DNA of 64,000 nucleotides from Endozoicomonas sp. G2_2. GTDB taxonomy: Bacteria; Pseudomonadota; Gammaproteobacteria; Nevskiales; Salinisphaeraceae. A program made the translations under genes and the position numbers. The stretch spans positions 62,001 to 126,000 of the forward strand of contig NZ_JAGHQU010000009.1 in the NCBI RefSeq assembly GCF_017744135.1, in the 5' to 3' direction. Below the pieces are notes generated by a model that was not told the DNA's origin, ran no database searches, and saw only the letters and a list, made by a program, of their open reading frames with translations. The stretch's first letter is position 1, and every line of letters starts with the position of its first letter. This document shows positions 52,821 to 62,269 of the stretch, piece after piece.

Positions 52821-54817
52821 ATGCCGCAAGCCAAGGAAGTCCAGCCGGGCATCAACCCGCCCGTTTTCTACCCCGCCGTAGTGCTGATCGGCTTGCTGGT
52901 TGTATTCGGCGCCCTCTTCCCGGACGCTGCCGGCACCCTTTTCTCGGCGATGCAATCCTGGCTGGTCGAGACGTTCGGCTGGTTCTACCTGTTCTGTGTC
53001 ACGGCCTTTCTGGTATTCGCGATCGCGCTGGCGCTGTCTCGTCATGGCCAGGTGAAGCTGGGCCCGGATCACAGCGAGCCGGATTTCTCCTATCCCTCGT
53101 GGTTCGCGATGCTGTTTTCGGCCGGCATGGGCATCGGCCTGATGTTCTACGGCGTGGCCGAGCCGGTGCTGCATTACGCCACGCCGTCGACGGTGGAGCC
53201 CGAAACCGCCGCGGCCGCGCGCGACGCCATGCGCGACACCATGTTCATGTGGGGCTGCACGGCTGGGGCGTCTATGCCGTGGTGGGGCTGTGCCTGGCCT
53301 ACTTCGGGTTTCGACAGAATCTGCCGCTGCGTATCAGCTCGGCGCTGTATCCGCTGCTCGGTCGACGCGCGAGCGGGCCAATCGGCAACACCGTGGACGT
53401 GGTGGCCGTGTTCGGCACGCTGTTCGGTGTGGCGGTCTCGCTCGGCTACGGCTCCCAGCAGGTCAACTCCGGGCTCAATCTGCTGTTCGGCGTGCCCGAC
53501 AGCACCATCGTGCAGCTCGGGCTGATCGCCATCATCACCGCCATGGCCACGCTGTCCGTCGTGCTCGGTCTGGATGCCGGCATCCGGCGCCTGTCCGAAT
53601 TCAATATCGGCCTGGCCGTGATCCTTCTGCTGTTCGTGGCGGTTGCCGGGCCGACACTTTATCTATGCAACATGCTGGTGGAAAACATCAGCTATTACCT
53701 GGTCACGCTGCCCGAAATCTCGATGACGGGGTATCGCTATGTCGAAGGCAGCCAGGAAAACGACTTCCTGGTCGACTGGAAGCTGTTCTACTGGGCCTGG
53801 TGGGTCTCCTGGTCGCCGTTCGTGGGCATGTTCGTGGCCCGCGTCTCGCGCGGCCGCACGGTGCGGGAATTCGTGCTGGGCGTGCTGCTGGTGCCCACGT
53901 TCGCGACCTTTGTCTGGTTCACCGTGTTCGGCGACACGGCCCTGCACCTGATCATGGCCCAGGGCGCGAGCGAGCTGCTCGACCAGGTCAGCGACAACGC
54001 CTCCACCGCGCTGTTCCACTTTCTTGACTACTTCCCAATCAGTGGCGTTACGTCGCTGCTGGCGACGGTCCTGGTGATCACCTTCTTCGTGACCTCGTCG
54101 GACTCCGGCTCGCTGGTCATCGATATTCTCACCGCCAAGAGCGGCGCCGAGCCGCCAGTCTGGCAGCGCGTATTCTGGGCCGTGCTCGAGGGCGTGGTTG
54201 CCTCCGTGCTGCTGCTGGCCGGCGGCATGGGTGCGCTGCGCTCGGCCACGCTCGCGTCCGCGCTGCCGTTCTCGCTGATCATCCTGGTGATGATGTACTG
54301 CCTGTACCGCTCGCTGCGCGTGGAAGCCATCAAGCAGGACACGCTGCGCTACCCCGTGGGTGTGCCGCCGACCGTCGGCGAAGGCCGCACGTGGAAGACG
54401 CGCCTGGATGCGCTGGTCAGCTCGCCCAAGTCCGATCACGTCCAGGAATTCCTGAACGGCGTCGCCGAACCCGCGCTGCGCGAAGTGGCCAAACATTTCG
54501 AGGCCCGCTCGATGTCGTCACAGATTCGAGTCGAGGAAGGCCGCTGCCGGCTGGAAGTGGACCACGGCGCCGAGATCGACTTCGTCTACGGCATTCGCGC
54601 CCGGCGTTTCGTGCCGCCCGCGTTCGCGCTATCCGGCATGAGCAGCCGCGCCCACAAGGGCGACGACAACCACTATCGCGCCGAGGTCTATCTGCGCGAG
54701 GGCGGCCAGCGCTACAACGTGATCAGCTATAACCAGCAACAGCTGATCGCCGACGTGCTCGACCAGTACGAAAACCACCTGCACTTCCTGTACATCCTGC
54801 GTTCACGGGAAGCCTAA
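52821..54817 (+). pseudogene. BCCT-family betaine/choline transporter (BetT-like) with one-base frameshift
   Basis: ATG 52821 opens a BCCT transporter (VFYPAVVLIGLLVVFGALFP; FSAGMGIGLMFYGVAEPVLH). At about 53251-53256 (TGGGGCTGCAC) one base appears missing: adding a C after TGGGGC gives the normal WGLHGWGVYAVVGLCLAYFG, and that second frame is open to 54817 with WAWWVSWSPFVGMFVARVSR and TSSDSGSLVIDILTAK. The repaired protein is 665 residues with a long cytoplasmic C-terminal domain as in BetT. Both halves are well conserved, so the lesion is recent or a sequencing error. Confidence 0.87.
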
Positions 54818-54848
54818 AGAGCTGCCAGCCTGGCCCGATGGCGGCCCG

Positions 54849-54869
54849 GCCCGGCTGCCGCGGCCGGGC
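54849..54869 (+). terminator. Hairpin after frameshifted BCCT gene
   Basis: A 7-bp stem, GCCCGGC (54849-54855) and GCCGGGC (54863-54869), 31 bp after the stop and between convergent genes. No T-tract. Confidence 0.45.
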
Positions 54870-54927
54870 TCGCATACTCTAGGCGTCACAAGTGGTCTGT
54901 GCCGCAGCGCGCGGACAGCGTGGCCGA

Positions 54928-55245
54928 CTAGTTACCGGCCCGCGTATCGGCATGCGTCGATCGGGTTTCCTCGAAGCGCGCTGTCTGCTCGGGACTGGCT
55001 TCGGCCTGGTAGCGCTGCTTCCATTCGGCGTAGGGCATGCCATACACATGCGCGCGCGCCTGTTCGTAGTCCATCGATTCACCGCGATGTTCGGCCTCGG
55101 CGCGATACCACTTGGCGAGACAGTTCCGGCAGAAACCCGCCAGATTCATCAGATCGATGTTCTGTACGTCGGTGCGCTGCTGCAGGTGTTTGATCAGGCC
55201 GCGAAAGGCAGCGGCCTCGGATTCGATACGCGTCTGTTCGTCCAC
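54928..55245 (-). CDS. DUF1244 family protein
   Basis: A 105-residue cytoplasmic protein of the DUF1244 family, widespread in proteobacteria and without an assigned function. The core is AAFRGLIKHLQQRTDVQNID, MNLAGFCRNCLAKWYRAEAE and DYEQARAHVYGMPYAEWKQR; the CRNC cysteine pair may bind metal. Translation starts at GTG 55245, five bases after GGAGG, a strong site. It diverges from the acetylpolyamine amidohydrolase gene. Confidence 0.92.
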   Translation of the reverse strand: MDEQTRIESEAAAFRGLIKHLQQRTDVQNIDLMNLAGFCRNCLAKWYRAEAEHRGESMDYEQARAHVYGMPYAEWKQRYQAEASPEQTARFEETRSTHADTRAGN

Positions 55246-55463
55246 GATGACCTCCAGATGAGCCGATATCGGCTTGAATCACGCCGCAAGTCTGACACCT
55301 CGTGCAACCGCAAAGCGCTCGGCAGCGCCGCCGTCTTGTCGGCGATCGGTTGATAAGACCTCAGCGCGCGTTCGCCGGCGCCCAAAAACCCGCAGGCGGC
55401 CCATACGCCGAAAATAGGCAACGGCGTGCGAGACTCCATGCCTGGCTTGCCGACGATACACCG

Positions 55464-56495
55464 ATGCAGACCTTTCATTCGGAGCACACCAAGCAACGCC
55501 GGGCGCTGACCGAGCTGGACGGCGGCCGGCTGGTCACACCCTATGAATGCCCCGAACGCGTGGACATGATCATCGAATGTGTGCGCGAAAGTGGCCTCGG
55601 CGCGGTGTCGACACCCGCGGCATACGGCCTCGATCCCGTGCTGGCGGTTCACGACGCTGCCTATGTGCGTTTTCTCGAACGCGCCTGGGACGACTGGGTA
55701 GCCGCCGGGCTGGCAGGCGAACCCATACCGTCCATCTGGCCGGCGCGCCGCATGCGCGGCGATAGGGTCCCCGACCATATCGGCGGCGAAGTGGGCTACT
55801 ACGCTCTGGCCGCCGAAACATCGCTGTGCGCCGGCACGTTTGCCGCGGCCCAGGCGAGCAAGGATATTGCGCTATCCGCGCTCGATCATCTCGTCGATAC
55901 CGGCGAACCGGCGTTCGGGCTCTGCCGGCCGCCGGGCCATCACGCGGCCGTGGATCAGTACGGCGGCTACTGCTTCTTCAACAATGCCGCCATCGCCGCC
56001 CAGCGCGCGCTCGATCGCGGCGCGAGCCGGGTGGCGATCCTCGATATCGACTTCCACCACGGCAACGGCACCCAGGACATCTTCTATGCCCGCGACGATG
56101 TGCTTTTCGTGTCCATCCACGGCGACCCGCGCCAGGAATTCCCCTATTTTCTCGGCTACGCGGACGAAACGGGCCAAGGCGCGGGCGACGGGTTCAACGT
56201 CAATTACCCCCTGCCGAGCGGCACCGGGTACCCCAAATGGGCCGCCACGCTGGACCACGCCCTGGAACGCATCGCCCGCTACCGCGCCGACATGCTCATC
56301 GTCTCGCTCGGCGTCGATACCTTCGAGCACGACCCGATCAGTTCCTTCCTGCTCAAGCGCGACGATTTCACCGACTGCGGCCAACGCTTGCGGCAAGCCG
56401 ATCTGCCCACCGTGTTTCTCATGGAAGGCGGCTACGCCGTGGCCGATATCGGCACGAACACGGTCAACGTGCTGCGAGGTTTCAGTCGCGACTGA
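55464..56495 (+). CDS. Acetylpolyamine amidohydrolase (class II histone deacetylase family)
   Basis: A 343-residue zinc deacetylase closely resembling Mycoplana ApaH, which removes acetyl groups from acetylputrescine, acetylspermidine and similar amines. LCRPPGHHAAVDQYGGYCFF gives the catalytic pair His159/His160; zinc ligands are Asp196 and His198 (LDIDFHHGNG) and Asp285 (GVDTFEHDP); Tyr324 in MEGGY stabilises the intermediate. Each is one residue off the ApaH numbering. The N-terminal HSEHTKQRRALTELDGG also matches. Cytoplasmic. The start at 55464 is the family start; upstream in-frame sequence is unrelated. Confidence 0.95.
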   Translation: MQTFHSEHTKQRRALTELDGGRLVTPYECPERVDMIIECVRESGLGAVSTPAAYGLDPVLAVHDAAYVRFLERAWDDWVAAGLAGEPIPSIWPARRMRGDRVPDHIGGEVGYYALAAETSLCAGTFAAAQASKDIALSALDHLVDTGEPAFGLCRPPGHHAAVDQYGGYCFFNNAAIAAQRALDRGASRVAILDIDFHHGNGTQDIFYARDDVLFVSIHGDPRQEFPYFLGYADETGQGAGDGFNVNYPLPSGTGYPKWAATLDHALERIARYRADMLIVSLGVDTFEHDPISSFLLKRDDFTDCGQRLRQADLPTVFLMEGGYAVADIGTNTVNVLRGFSRD

Positions 56496-56888
56496 ATGGT
56501 AATTTTCAACACCCTGACCCGTGGCGCCACGGCACCGACCGCATGCGCCCGTGAAAACGACACCCGATCGGGATGCGCGGTGTTAGCGGCGCGCCTCGCA
56601 ATTACGTTCTGTTCCGCAATTAACTGATTTGACGCCAAAACTCCCGTTAACGCGTTTTCTTCCAGTACAGCGTCCGATCGCCAATGCACAACATACCCGG
56701 GCATACGACCGACCCGATTTCGAGCACTCACGGCGCCTAGAACCCGCTTTTTGATTCCCTGCGGTTTTGACAGCGCACCGGCAGAGCCATAACCTCTGCG
56801 GGTCAATATCCGCGATTACCGCATCTTGAGCCCACGCGCGCGGCGTGAGGATCGATGCCCACGCGGCCATCCGCCTACAGGGGACGCA
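56496..56888. other. 393-bp upstream region of intact BCCT gene
   Basis: No gene. It holds a 14-bp perfect palindrome CCGTGGCGCCACGG (56519-56532), a pair of direct repeats CGCAATTA (56597-56604 and 56615-56622) and a TTGACG at 56629-56634 that could be a -35 element, although no good -10 follows at 16-18 bp. The region is long and comparatively AT-rich, as expected for a regulated osmolyte transporter promoter. Confidence 0.5.
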
Positions 56889-58505
56889 ATGAATACGAGC
56901 GAACGGGTCGATGAACTCGAGGAACGCTACGAGTTCGATTACGAGATCGGGGAAGACAACATCCACCCACTGGGGCTGGATCTGCACAACCCGGTGTTCA
57001 TCTGGAGCGCACTGCTCATCCTGGTGTTCGTCGTCGGGTCGATGCTGTTTCCGGAAGTCTCGAAAAGCGGGCTCTCCGGTGCGCGCGACTGGGTGATCAA
57101 CAGCTTCGACTGGCTGTTCCTGAGTGCGGGCAACGTGTTCGTGCTGTTCTGCCTCGCGCTGATCTTTCTGCCCTACGGGCGCGTTCGTCTGGGTGGCGAA
57201 GACGCCCGACCCGACTTCTCGCGCATGTCGTGGTTCGCCATGCTGTTCGCGGCCGGCATGGGCATCGGCCTGATGTTCTGGAGTGTGGCCGAACCGGTGG
57301 GCTACTTCACCGAATGGGCCGGTACGCCGCTGAACGTTCCGGGCGGCGACGAAGCCTCGAAGACGGCCGCCATGGGCGCGGTGATGTATCACTGGGCGCT
57401 GCATCCGTGGGCGATCTACGGCGTGGTCGCGCTCTCGCTCGCGTTCTTTGCCTATAACAAGGGCATGCCGCTGTCGATTCGTTCGACCTTCTACCCGCTG
57501 TTTGGCGACCGCGTCTGGGGCACGCTCGGCAACGTGATCGACACCATGGCCGTGCTCGCCACGATCTTCGGTCTGGCGACGTCGCTCGGCTTCGGCGCCC
57601 AGCAGGCCGCCGGTGGTCTCGAGTTCCTGTTCGGGATTCCGGCCAATCTGCCGCTGGAAATCGGCATCATCGCCGGCGTCACGGCCGTGGCGCTCGTCTC
57701 CGTGCTGCGCGGTATCGACGGCGGCGTGAAGCTGCTCAGCAACATCAACATGGGCCTGGCGGGTCTGCTGCTGCTGTTCGTGATCATCGCTGGCTCGATC
57801 TTCGCGTTCGCCGGCAACCTGTTCACGACGTTCAGCGGCTATGCGGAATACCTGCTGCCGCTGAGCAACCCCGTCGGCCGTGAAGACCAGAGCTTCTACC
57901 ACTCCTGGACCATCTTCTACTGGGCCTGGTGGATTTCCTGGTCGCCGTTCGTGGGCATGTTCATCGCGCGCGTTTCGCGTGGTCGCACCGTGCGTGAATT
58001 TCTCACCGCCGTGCTCATCGTGCCGATGGTCGTGACCGGGATCTGGATGGCCGCGTTTGGCGGCGTAGGCGTCGATCAGGCGCTCAACGGTGTCGGCTCG
58101 CTGGCCGGCGGAATTCAGGACTCCTCGCTCACGTTGTTCCGCATGCTTGAAAACATGCCGCTTACCAGCATCACCTCGTTCCTGGCGATCGTGCTCGTGC
58201 TGGTGTTCTTCATCACCTCATCGGACTCTGGTTCGCTGGTGATCGACACCATCACCGCCGGCGGCAAGACCGAAGCACCGGCCGCACAGCGCGTGTTCTG
58301 GTGTGCCGCGGAAGGCTTCATCGCGGCGGCCCTGCTGGTGGTCGGCGGCGCGGATGCGCTGTCTGCCCTGCAGGCGGCATCGGTCACCACCGGCCTGCCG
58401 TTCACCTTCGTTCTGCTGCTCATGTGCTATTCGCTGCTCAAGGGCATCCAGCACGAACACAAGCTGCTGACCCTGCTGGACAAGCAGGAAGCCGGCGCAA
58501 GCTAG
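56889..58505 (+). CDS. BCCT-family glycine betaine/choline transporter
   Basis: A 538-residue secondary transporter with 12 TM helices, importing betaine-type osmolytes with Na+ or H+. Family motifs: AAGMGIGLMFWSVAEP (121-136), WALHPWAIYGVVALSLAFFA, WAWWISWSPFVGMFIARVSR (the substrate-pathway Trp motif) and TSSDSGSLVIDTITAG. It has a charged N-terminal tail of about 33 residues and only a short C-terminal tail, unlike the frameshifted BetT-like paralogue nearby. AGGGG precedes ATG 56889, and a strong intrinsic terminator follows. Substrate choice not decidable by eye. Confidence 0.95.
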   Translation: MNTSERVDELEERYEFDYEIGEDNIHPLGLDLHNPVFIWSALLILVFVVGSMLFPEVSKSGLSGARDWVINSFDWLFLSAGNVFVLFCLALIFLPYGRVRLGGEDARPDFSRMSWFAMLFAAGMGIGLMFWSVAEPVGYFTEWAGTPLNVPGGDEASKTAAMGAVMYHWALHPWAIYGVVALSLAFFAYNKGMPLSIRSTFYPLFGDRVWGTLGNVIDTMAVLATIFGLATSLGFGAQQAAGGLEFLFGIPANLPLEIGIIAGVTAVALVSVLRGIDGGVKLLSNINMGLAGLLLLFVIIAGSIFAFAGNLFTTFSGYAEYLLPLSNPVGREDQSFYHSWTIFYWAWWISWSPFVGMFIARVSRGRTVREFLTAVLIVPMVVTGIWMAAFGGVGVDQALNGVGSLAGGIQDSSLTLFRMLENMPLTSITSFLAIVLVLVFFITSSDSGSLVIDTITAGGKTEAPAAQRVFWCAAEGFIAAALLVVGGADALSALQAASVTTGLPFTFVLLLMCYSLLKGIQHEHKLLTLLDKQEAGAS

Positions 58506-58531
58506 ACGCACGACAACGCGTCGCGCAAACG

Positions 58532-58564
58532 AAGGGCAGATGCTTCAGGCATCTGCCCTTTTTC
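58532..58564 (+). terminator. Rho-independent terminator of BCCT gene
   Basis: Stem GGGCAGATGC (58534-58543) / GCATCTGCCC (58549-58558) with a 5-base loop, followed by TTTTT; flanking AA/TT pairs extend the stem. Located 26 bp after the stop. Confidence 0.92.
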
Positions 58565-58640
58565 ATGGGTGGCGTATGGATTGAAGATGGCGCCAAGCAA
58601 GCGGCTCGGCCATCCGTACCCTCGGAAGCAGCGCGCTTGC

Positions 58641-58670
58641 GACTGCGGGCGACTGCGGGCGGCTGCGTGC
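58641..58670. repeat. Three tandem 10-bp units
   Basis: GACTGCGGGC at 58641-58650 and 58651-58660, then a diverged GGCTGCGTGC at 58661-58670. It lies in the 288-bp gap between the BCCT and DUF72 genes, which otherwise holds only the terminator. Confidence 0.7.
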
Positions 58671-58793
58671 GGCCATGGCGCCCTGCGGCTCGAGCCACGT
58701 GCCGCGCGACATCCGCCATCCGACGCGCGTTCACGTCGGCGCGTCTGCCCTGCGATCGAGCGTCACGCCGCCGAGCGCTTGGCGTTATACCCT

Positions 58794-59855
58794 TTACGAC
58801 TGCGCGGCGCGCACCGCCTCGGCCAGTGCGGCGACCGACAGCGGCGAGCTGCCCTCGGCCTTGTTGTTGATGGTCACGTACGCCGGCTGGCCGGCGCCGA
58901 CCGTGCCCGCGATGACCCGCGCCAGCGTCGCGCGCGTGTCCAGATCCGGGTCGACGAGCTTGTCGAACGGCGCATAGAGATCACGCGCTCGTTCGTAGCC
59001 GAACGCGCCGTGGCGCACGTTCAGGTTCCAGCGACACACGAACGGCCCGGGCCACAGGCGTCGCAGCACGGGCAGCTGCCGCTCGATCGGCGGCATTTTC
59101 GGGTGCAGGCCCAGGCAATACGTCGCGCCCGTATCCTGCAGCGCTTCGACGAACGCCGGACACAGCCATTCGCCGTTGCGCACCTCGACCGCGATCACGG
59201 CCTGCGGGGCCCGATCGCGTACGCCAGCAATCGCCCGCAACATGGCGTGCAGCCTTGCGATCAGTTCGTCCATGTTCGCCGTCCACGACGGCGGCAGCGG
59301 GCTGATCTGGAAAACCAGCGCGCCGACCTTCGCACCCAGCCCTTCACAGGCGGGCGCCACGAACTGCGCCCAGGCCTGCTCGCCGTCCAGAAAACCCGGG
59401 TTCGGGCGTCGACCCTGGCCGCCGGCGTCCCGCACCAGCGCGTCCGTAACCTGGCTGGGTCCTTTGACGACGAAGCGGAAATCGTCCGGTACGGCGGCCG
59501 CGTAGTCGGCGTACTGGGCCGCGGTCAACGGGCGGTAGAAACCGCGATCCAGCCCGACCGCGCCAAACAACGGGTGTGCGGCGTATGCCGACAGGCCCTC
59601 GCGCGAGAGCTGCTTGTCGCTGTAGGCGCGATCCCACACCAGACCGGCCCAGCCCGGAAAATGCCAGGACGACGTACCCAGGTGCAGCCCGCCGGGCAGA
59701 TCGCGAGCCAAGGCCACGGTCTGCGCGTCGGGCTCGGCCGCCGTGACGCCGGCGGGTTTGTCCGCGGCAATTTCGGGAAACAGGCTGCCGCTAAGCGGCG
59801 GCGTGTCGTCGCGTGACGCAGGCATGGGCGAGTAGAAACGAAACGTCGCGCGCAT
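58794..59855 (-). CDS. DUF72 family protein
   Basis: A 353-residue cytoplasmic protein of the DUF72 (YecE) family, a TIM-barrel-like fold without proven activity. Landmarks are HLGTSSWHFPGWAGLVWD, FRFVVKGPSQVTDALVR, VAVEVRNGEWL and the YVTINNKAEGSSPLS ending. The first 45 residues are not conserved; Met11 (59825) is a possible alternative start. It is followed by the zinc metallopeptidase gene on the same strand only after that gene's own end (59949), so they are tandem. Confidence 0.9.
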   Translation of the reverse strand: MRATFRFYSPMPASRDDTPPLSGSLFPEIAADKPAGVTAAEPDAQTVALARDLPGGLHLGTSSWHFPGWAGLVWDRAYSDKQLSREGLSAYAAHPLFGAVGLDRGFYRPLTAAQYADYAAAVPDDFRFVVKGPSQVTDALVRDAGGQGRRPNPGFLDGEQAWAQFVAPACEGLGAKVGALVFQISPLPPSWTANMDELIARLHAMLRAIAGVRDRAPQAVIAVEVRNGEWLCPAFVEALQDTGATYCLGLHPKMPPIERQLPVLRRLWPGPFVCRWNLNVRHGAFGYERARDLYAPFDKLVDPDLDTRATLARVIAGTVGAGQPAYVTINNKAEGSSPLSVAALAEAVRAAQS

Positions 59856-59948
59856 TCTAGAACACGCGCCGGCCGGGTTCGCGGGCGATGGCGCAGGCCG
59901 ACGCGACGCCGGCCTATCAAGCCCATCAGGCCAATCAGCGCCGCGCGA

Positions 59949-60917
59949 TCACAGCCCCTGCGCGCCCCGCCGCAGCCAGCGGTGCACGAACGCCAGCTTG
60001 CGATGCGTGGATTCGGCCAGCAGGAACGGGTAGAGATCCGCCAGCCCCATCGACCGGTTCAGGTGATTGGTGCCGACCGCGATGGACGCGCCGATATAGA
60101 TGAGCCGCTCGGAATCGGTTTCGGCGTACGGGTCCCAGCTGCCGCCCGGCAGATTGGGCGACGAAAAACCGGCGGCCACGAAGCTGTCGGTAATGTCGGT
60201 CAGGTTCAACAGATGCGCCGTGGTCTCGGCCCAGTCCTCGTGCGGGTGCGCCGATGCATAGCTGCTCAGATAGCGTTGCGGCCAGTCGGCCGGCGGGCCG
60301 TTCTGGTAATGGCGTTGCAGCGCCTGGCCATAATCCGCGCGCTCGTCGCCGAACATCTCGCGAAAGGCGTCGAGAAAATCCTCCCGCAGACTCAGCCGCC
60401 ACCAGAGCATATGGGCGATTTCGTGGCGCATATGGCCGATCATCGTGCGGTACGGCTCGCCGAGCGCCTGGCGCCGCTTGGTGCGGATCACCGGGTCCGC
60501 CTCGGCCACGCTGATGGTGACCACGCCCTGGGCATGGCCCATGGGCGCCGGGTTTTCGCCGTACTCGCCCAGCATGTGAAACATCGGCCGCGTGCCCGGG
60601 TCTTCCGGGCGAAACCAGTGCCAGCGCCCGAGGTTGTCCAGCACCCAGCGCTTGGCCGCTTCCGTCTCCGCCCAGTCCGGGATGACGTTGTCGATCGACG
60701 GGTCCGGCGCCAGCTTCGTCATGTCGCAGGAACGACAGAACGCGCCCGGCTCCGGGGCGATCCAGTTGCAGCCGATGCGTTCGCGGTTGGCGCAGAACGG
60801 CGGCATCGGCAGAAACGCCCGCGCTTGCGGGTCGTAGGCCACCGGCGTGCCGTCTGCGGTGGTGAGATTATCGAACCAGAGCGAACCGGGACCGACCGGA
60901 TTGCTGAATACGCGCAT
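59949..60917 (-). CDS. Putative zinc-binding metallopeptidase (Peptidase_Mx family)
   Basis: A 322-residue protein of the putative zinc-binding metallopeptidase family (PF15887-like). The N-terminal zinc ribbon has CANRERIGCNW and FCRSCDMTKL, and the catalytic HExxH is MRHEIAHMLWW with a downstream SAHPHEDWAETTAHLLN glutamate. The family is common beside stress genes but lacks an assigned substrate. ATG 60917 is preferred; an in-frame start at 61055 would add 46 residues without conserved features. Tandem with the DUF72 gene, 93 bp apart. Confidence 0.87.
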   Translation of the reverse strand: MRVFSNPVGPGSLWFDNLTTADGTPVAYDPQARAFLPMPPFCANRERIGCNWIAPEPGAFCRSCDMTKLAPDPSIDNVIPDWAETEAAKRWVLDNLGRWHWFRPEDPGTRPMFHMLGEYGENPAPMGHAQGVVTISVAEADPVIRTKRRQALGEPYRTMIGHMRHEIAHMLWWRLSLREDFLDAFREMFGDERADYGQALQRHYQNGPPADWPQRYLSSYASAHPHEDWAETTAHLLNLTDITDSFVAAGFSSPNLPGGSWDPYAETDSERLIYIGASIAVGTNHLNRSMGLADLYPFLLAESTHRKLAFVHRWLRRGAQGL

Positions 60918-61270
60918 GCAGAAAAATCCAAAAAATGACACAGCGTGATGATTCGCACTGTACGCCGTTTGGACAGCGCTATCTGCGGATGCGTCGGCAG
61001 CGAGCGTCGACATCACGCGCGACGATTGACCGGATCGCGGCCTCGGCAAAATCACGCGCGCCCGAGCGAAGGAGCGCGGCGGCGCGCATATAACGCGGCT
61101 GGAGCCTCATCCCTGGTCACTAGTCGCCCGTGACACGTCACAGCGCGAACGATCAGTCACGTACCGCGCGAGATCGGCGCCATAACGACAAGGGGTTGCG
61201 ACCGCTACCTTGCCTGTCCGGCGGCGCGAAGTGAACGTGGTCTTGTCGTGGACTCAACGCAGCCGGGCCA
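60918..61270. other. 353-bp intergenic region between metallopeptidase and MOSC genes
   Basis: No gene recognised. A short inverted repeat GTGAC-AC-GTCAC is visible near 61130. Promoter of the metallopeptidase gene is expected in the A-rich part near 60930, but no clear boxes are seen. Confidence 0.4.
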
Positions 61271-62074
61271 TCATTCGAGGACTTCTATTGCCTGCCCCAC
61301 GGTCACCTCGCCGCAATTCTCGGCAACGAGGTTCTGCCCGAAGTACACGTTGTTACCCGCACCCTTGCGATAGCGCATCAACGCGCGCATGGGTTCGCCG
61401 TCTGCCCGACGTACGCCGCGTTCCGGGTCGACGGTAATCATCACGCAGCGCGAACACGGCGCATCGACCCGAAACACCACGTCGCCAATGCGAACCCGTC
61501 GCCACTCGTCTTCGGCAAACGCCGGCGTACCGCTGGCCACGAGGTTGGGCCGGAACTGGGCCATCACGTGCGAGCCGTCGGTGCGGGTATTTACGTCCGC
61601 AAGCGATGCCTCGGACGTAAGCAGCAGCGGGTAACCGTCGGCAAAGCTCACGCGGGTTTCGATGAGGTCGCGGTAGCGGCTCGATCGCTCGCCCAGCCAC
61701 AGCAGACTCATCGGCTCGCCCACCACGCGGCTCATCCAGGCGTCGAGCCGAATCGTGGTGGTCAGCGCACAGAAATCGTCCGCCCACACCCGGGTGTCGA
61801 ATTTTTCCCGCGCGAACGCCTGGCGCGATTCGGTAAGCGCCACCTGATCATCATGAATCAGCGACAGCCGTTCGCCGTCGAACCGCGCGACGACCCGCTG
61901 CAACGCCGGATACTTGCGCGCGGTCACGAACGAACCGTCCGGTTTCACCACCATGAAACGGCGATCCTGTTCGAGCCCTTCTTCGAAAACCCGCGCGCTC
62001 GGCAACGACTCGCCGGCCGTCGATTTGATCGGGTAGCGATAGATCGCAGACAGCGTCGGCACGATGGTCTCCAT
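61271..62074 (-). CDS. MOSC domain protein (YcbX/mARC-like)
   Basis: A 267-residue protein: MOSC N-terminal beta-barrel (YRYPIKSTAGESLPSARV; GLEQDRRFMVVKPDG) followed by the MOSC domain. The conserved cysteine region is VDAPCSRCVMITVDPERG, where a Cys coordinates molybdenum in mARC/YcbX proteins. FRPNLVASG and YFGQNLVAENCG also fit. Unlike E. coli YcbX there is no C-terminal 2Fe-2S ferredoxin domain. It probably reduces N-hydroxylated compounds with an external reductase. ATG 62074 is favoured; a longer start at 62101 adds nine residues. Confidence 0.9.
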   Translation of the reverse strand: METIVPTLSAIYRYPIKSTAGESLPSARVFEEGLEQDRRFMVVKPDGSFVTARKYPALQRVVARFDGERLSLIHDDQVALTESRQAFAREKFDTRVWADDFCALTTTIRLDAWMSRVVGEPMSLLWLGERSSRYRDLIETRVSFADGYPLLLTSEASLADVNTRTDGSHVMAQFRPNLVASGTPAFAEDEWRRVRIGDVVFRVDAPCSRCVMITVDPERGVRRADGEPMRALMRYRKGAGNNVYFGQNLVAENCGEVTVGQAIEVLE

Positions 62075-62269
62075 TGAATTGAATAAGGGCTTGTACGGCA
62101 AAAGCGGCCAAGGTCACGCCGCACGAACGCCGGGGTGAAAACCGTGGCCGGCCATCCCATTCTTCGTCGGCGAGCGAGCGCGCCGCCCCCGTATTCCGGG
62201 CCGCAGTTGCAAAAGGCCAGCCGATCGCGGTTTGATGCGGTTTAAGTAAAGACCCGGCAAAGGAATTTC

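Noticed and set aside
56629-56657. Sigma-70 promoter before the intact BCCT gene
   Set aside because: TTGACG is a fair -35, but the bases 16-18 bp downstream do not resemble a -10 element.
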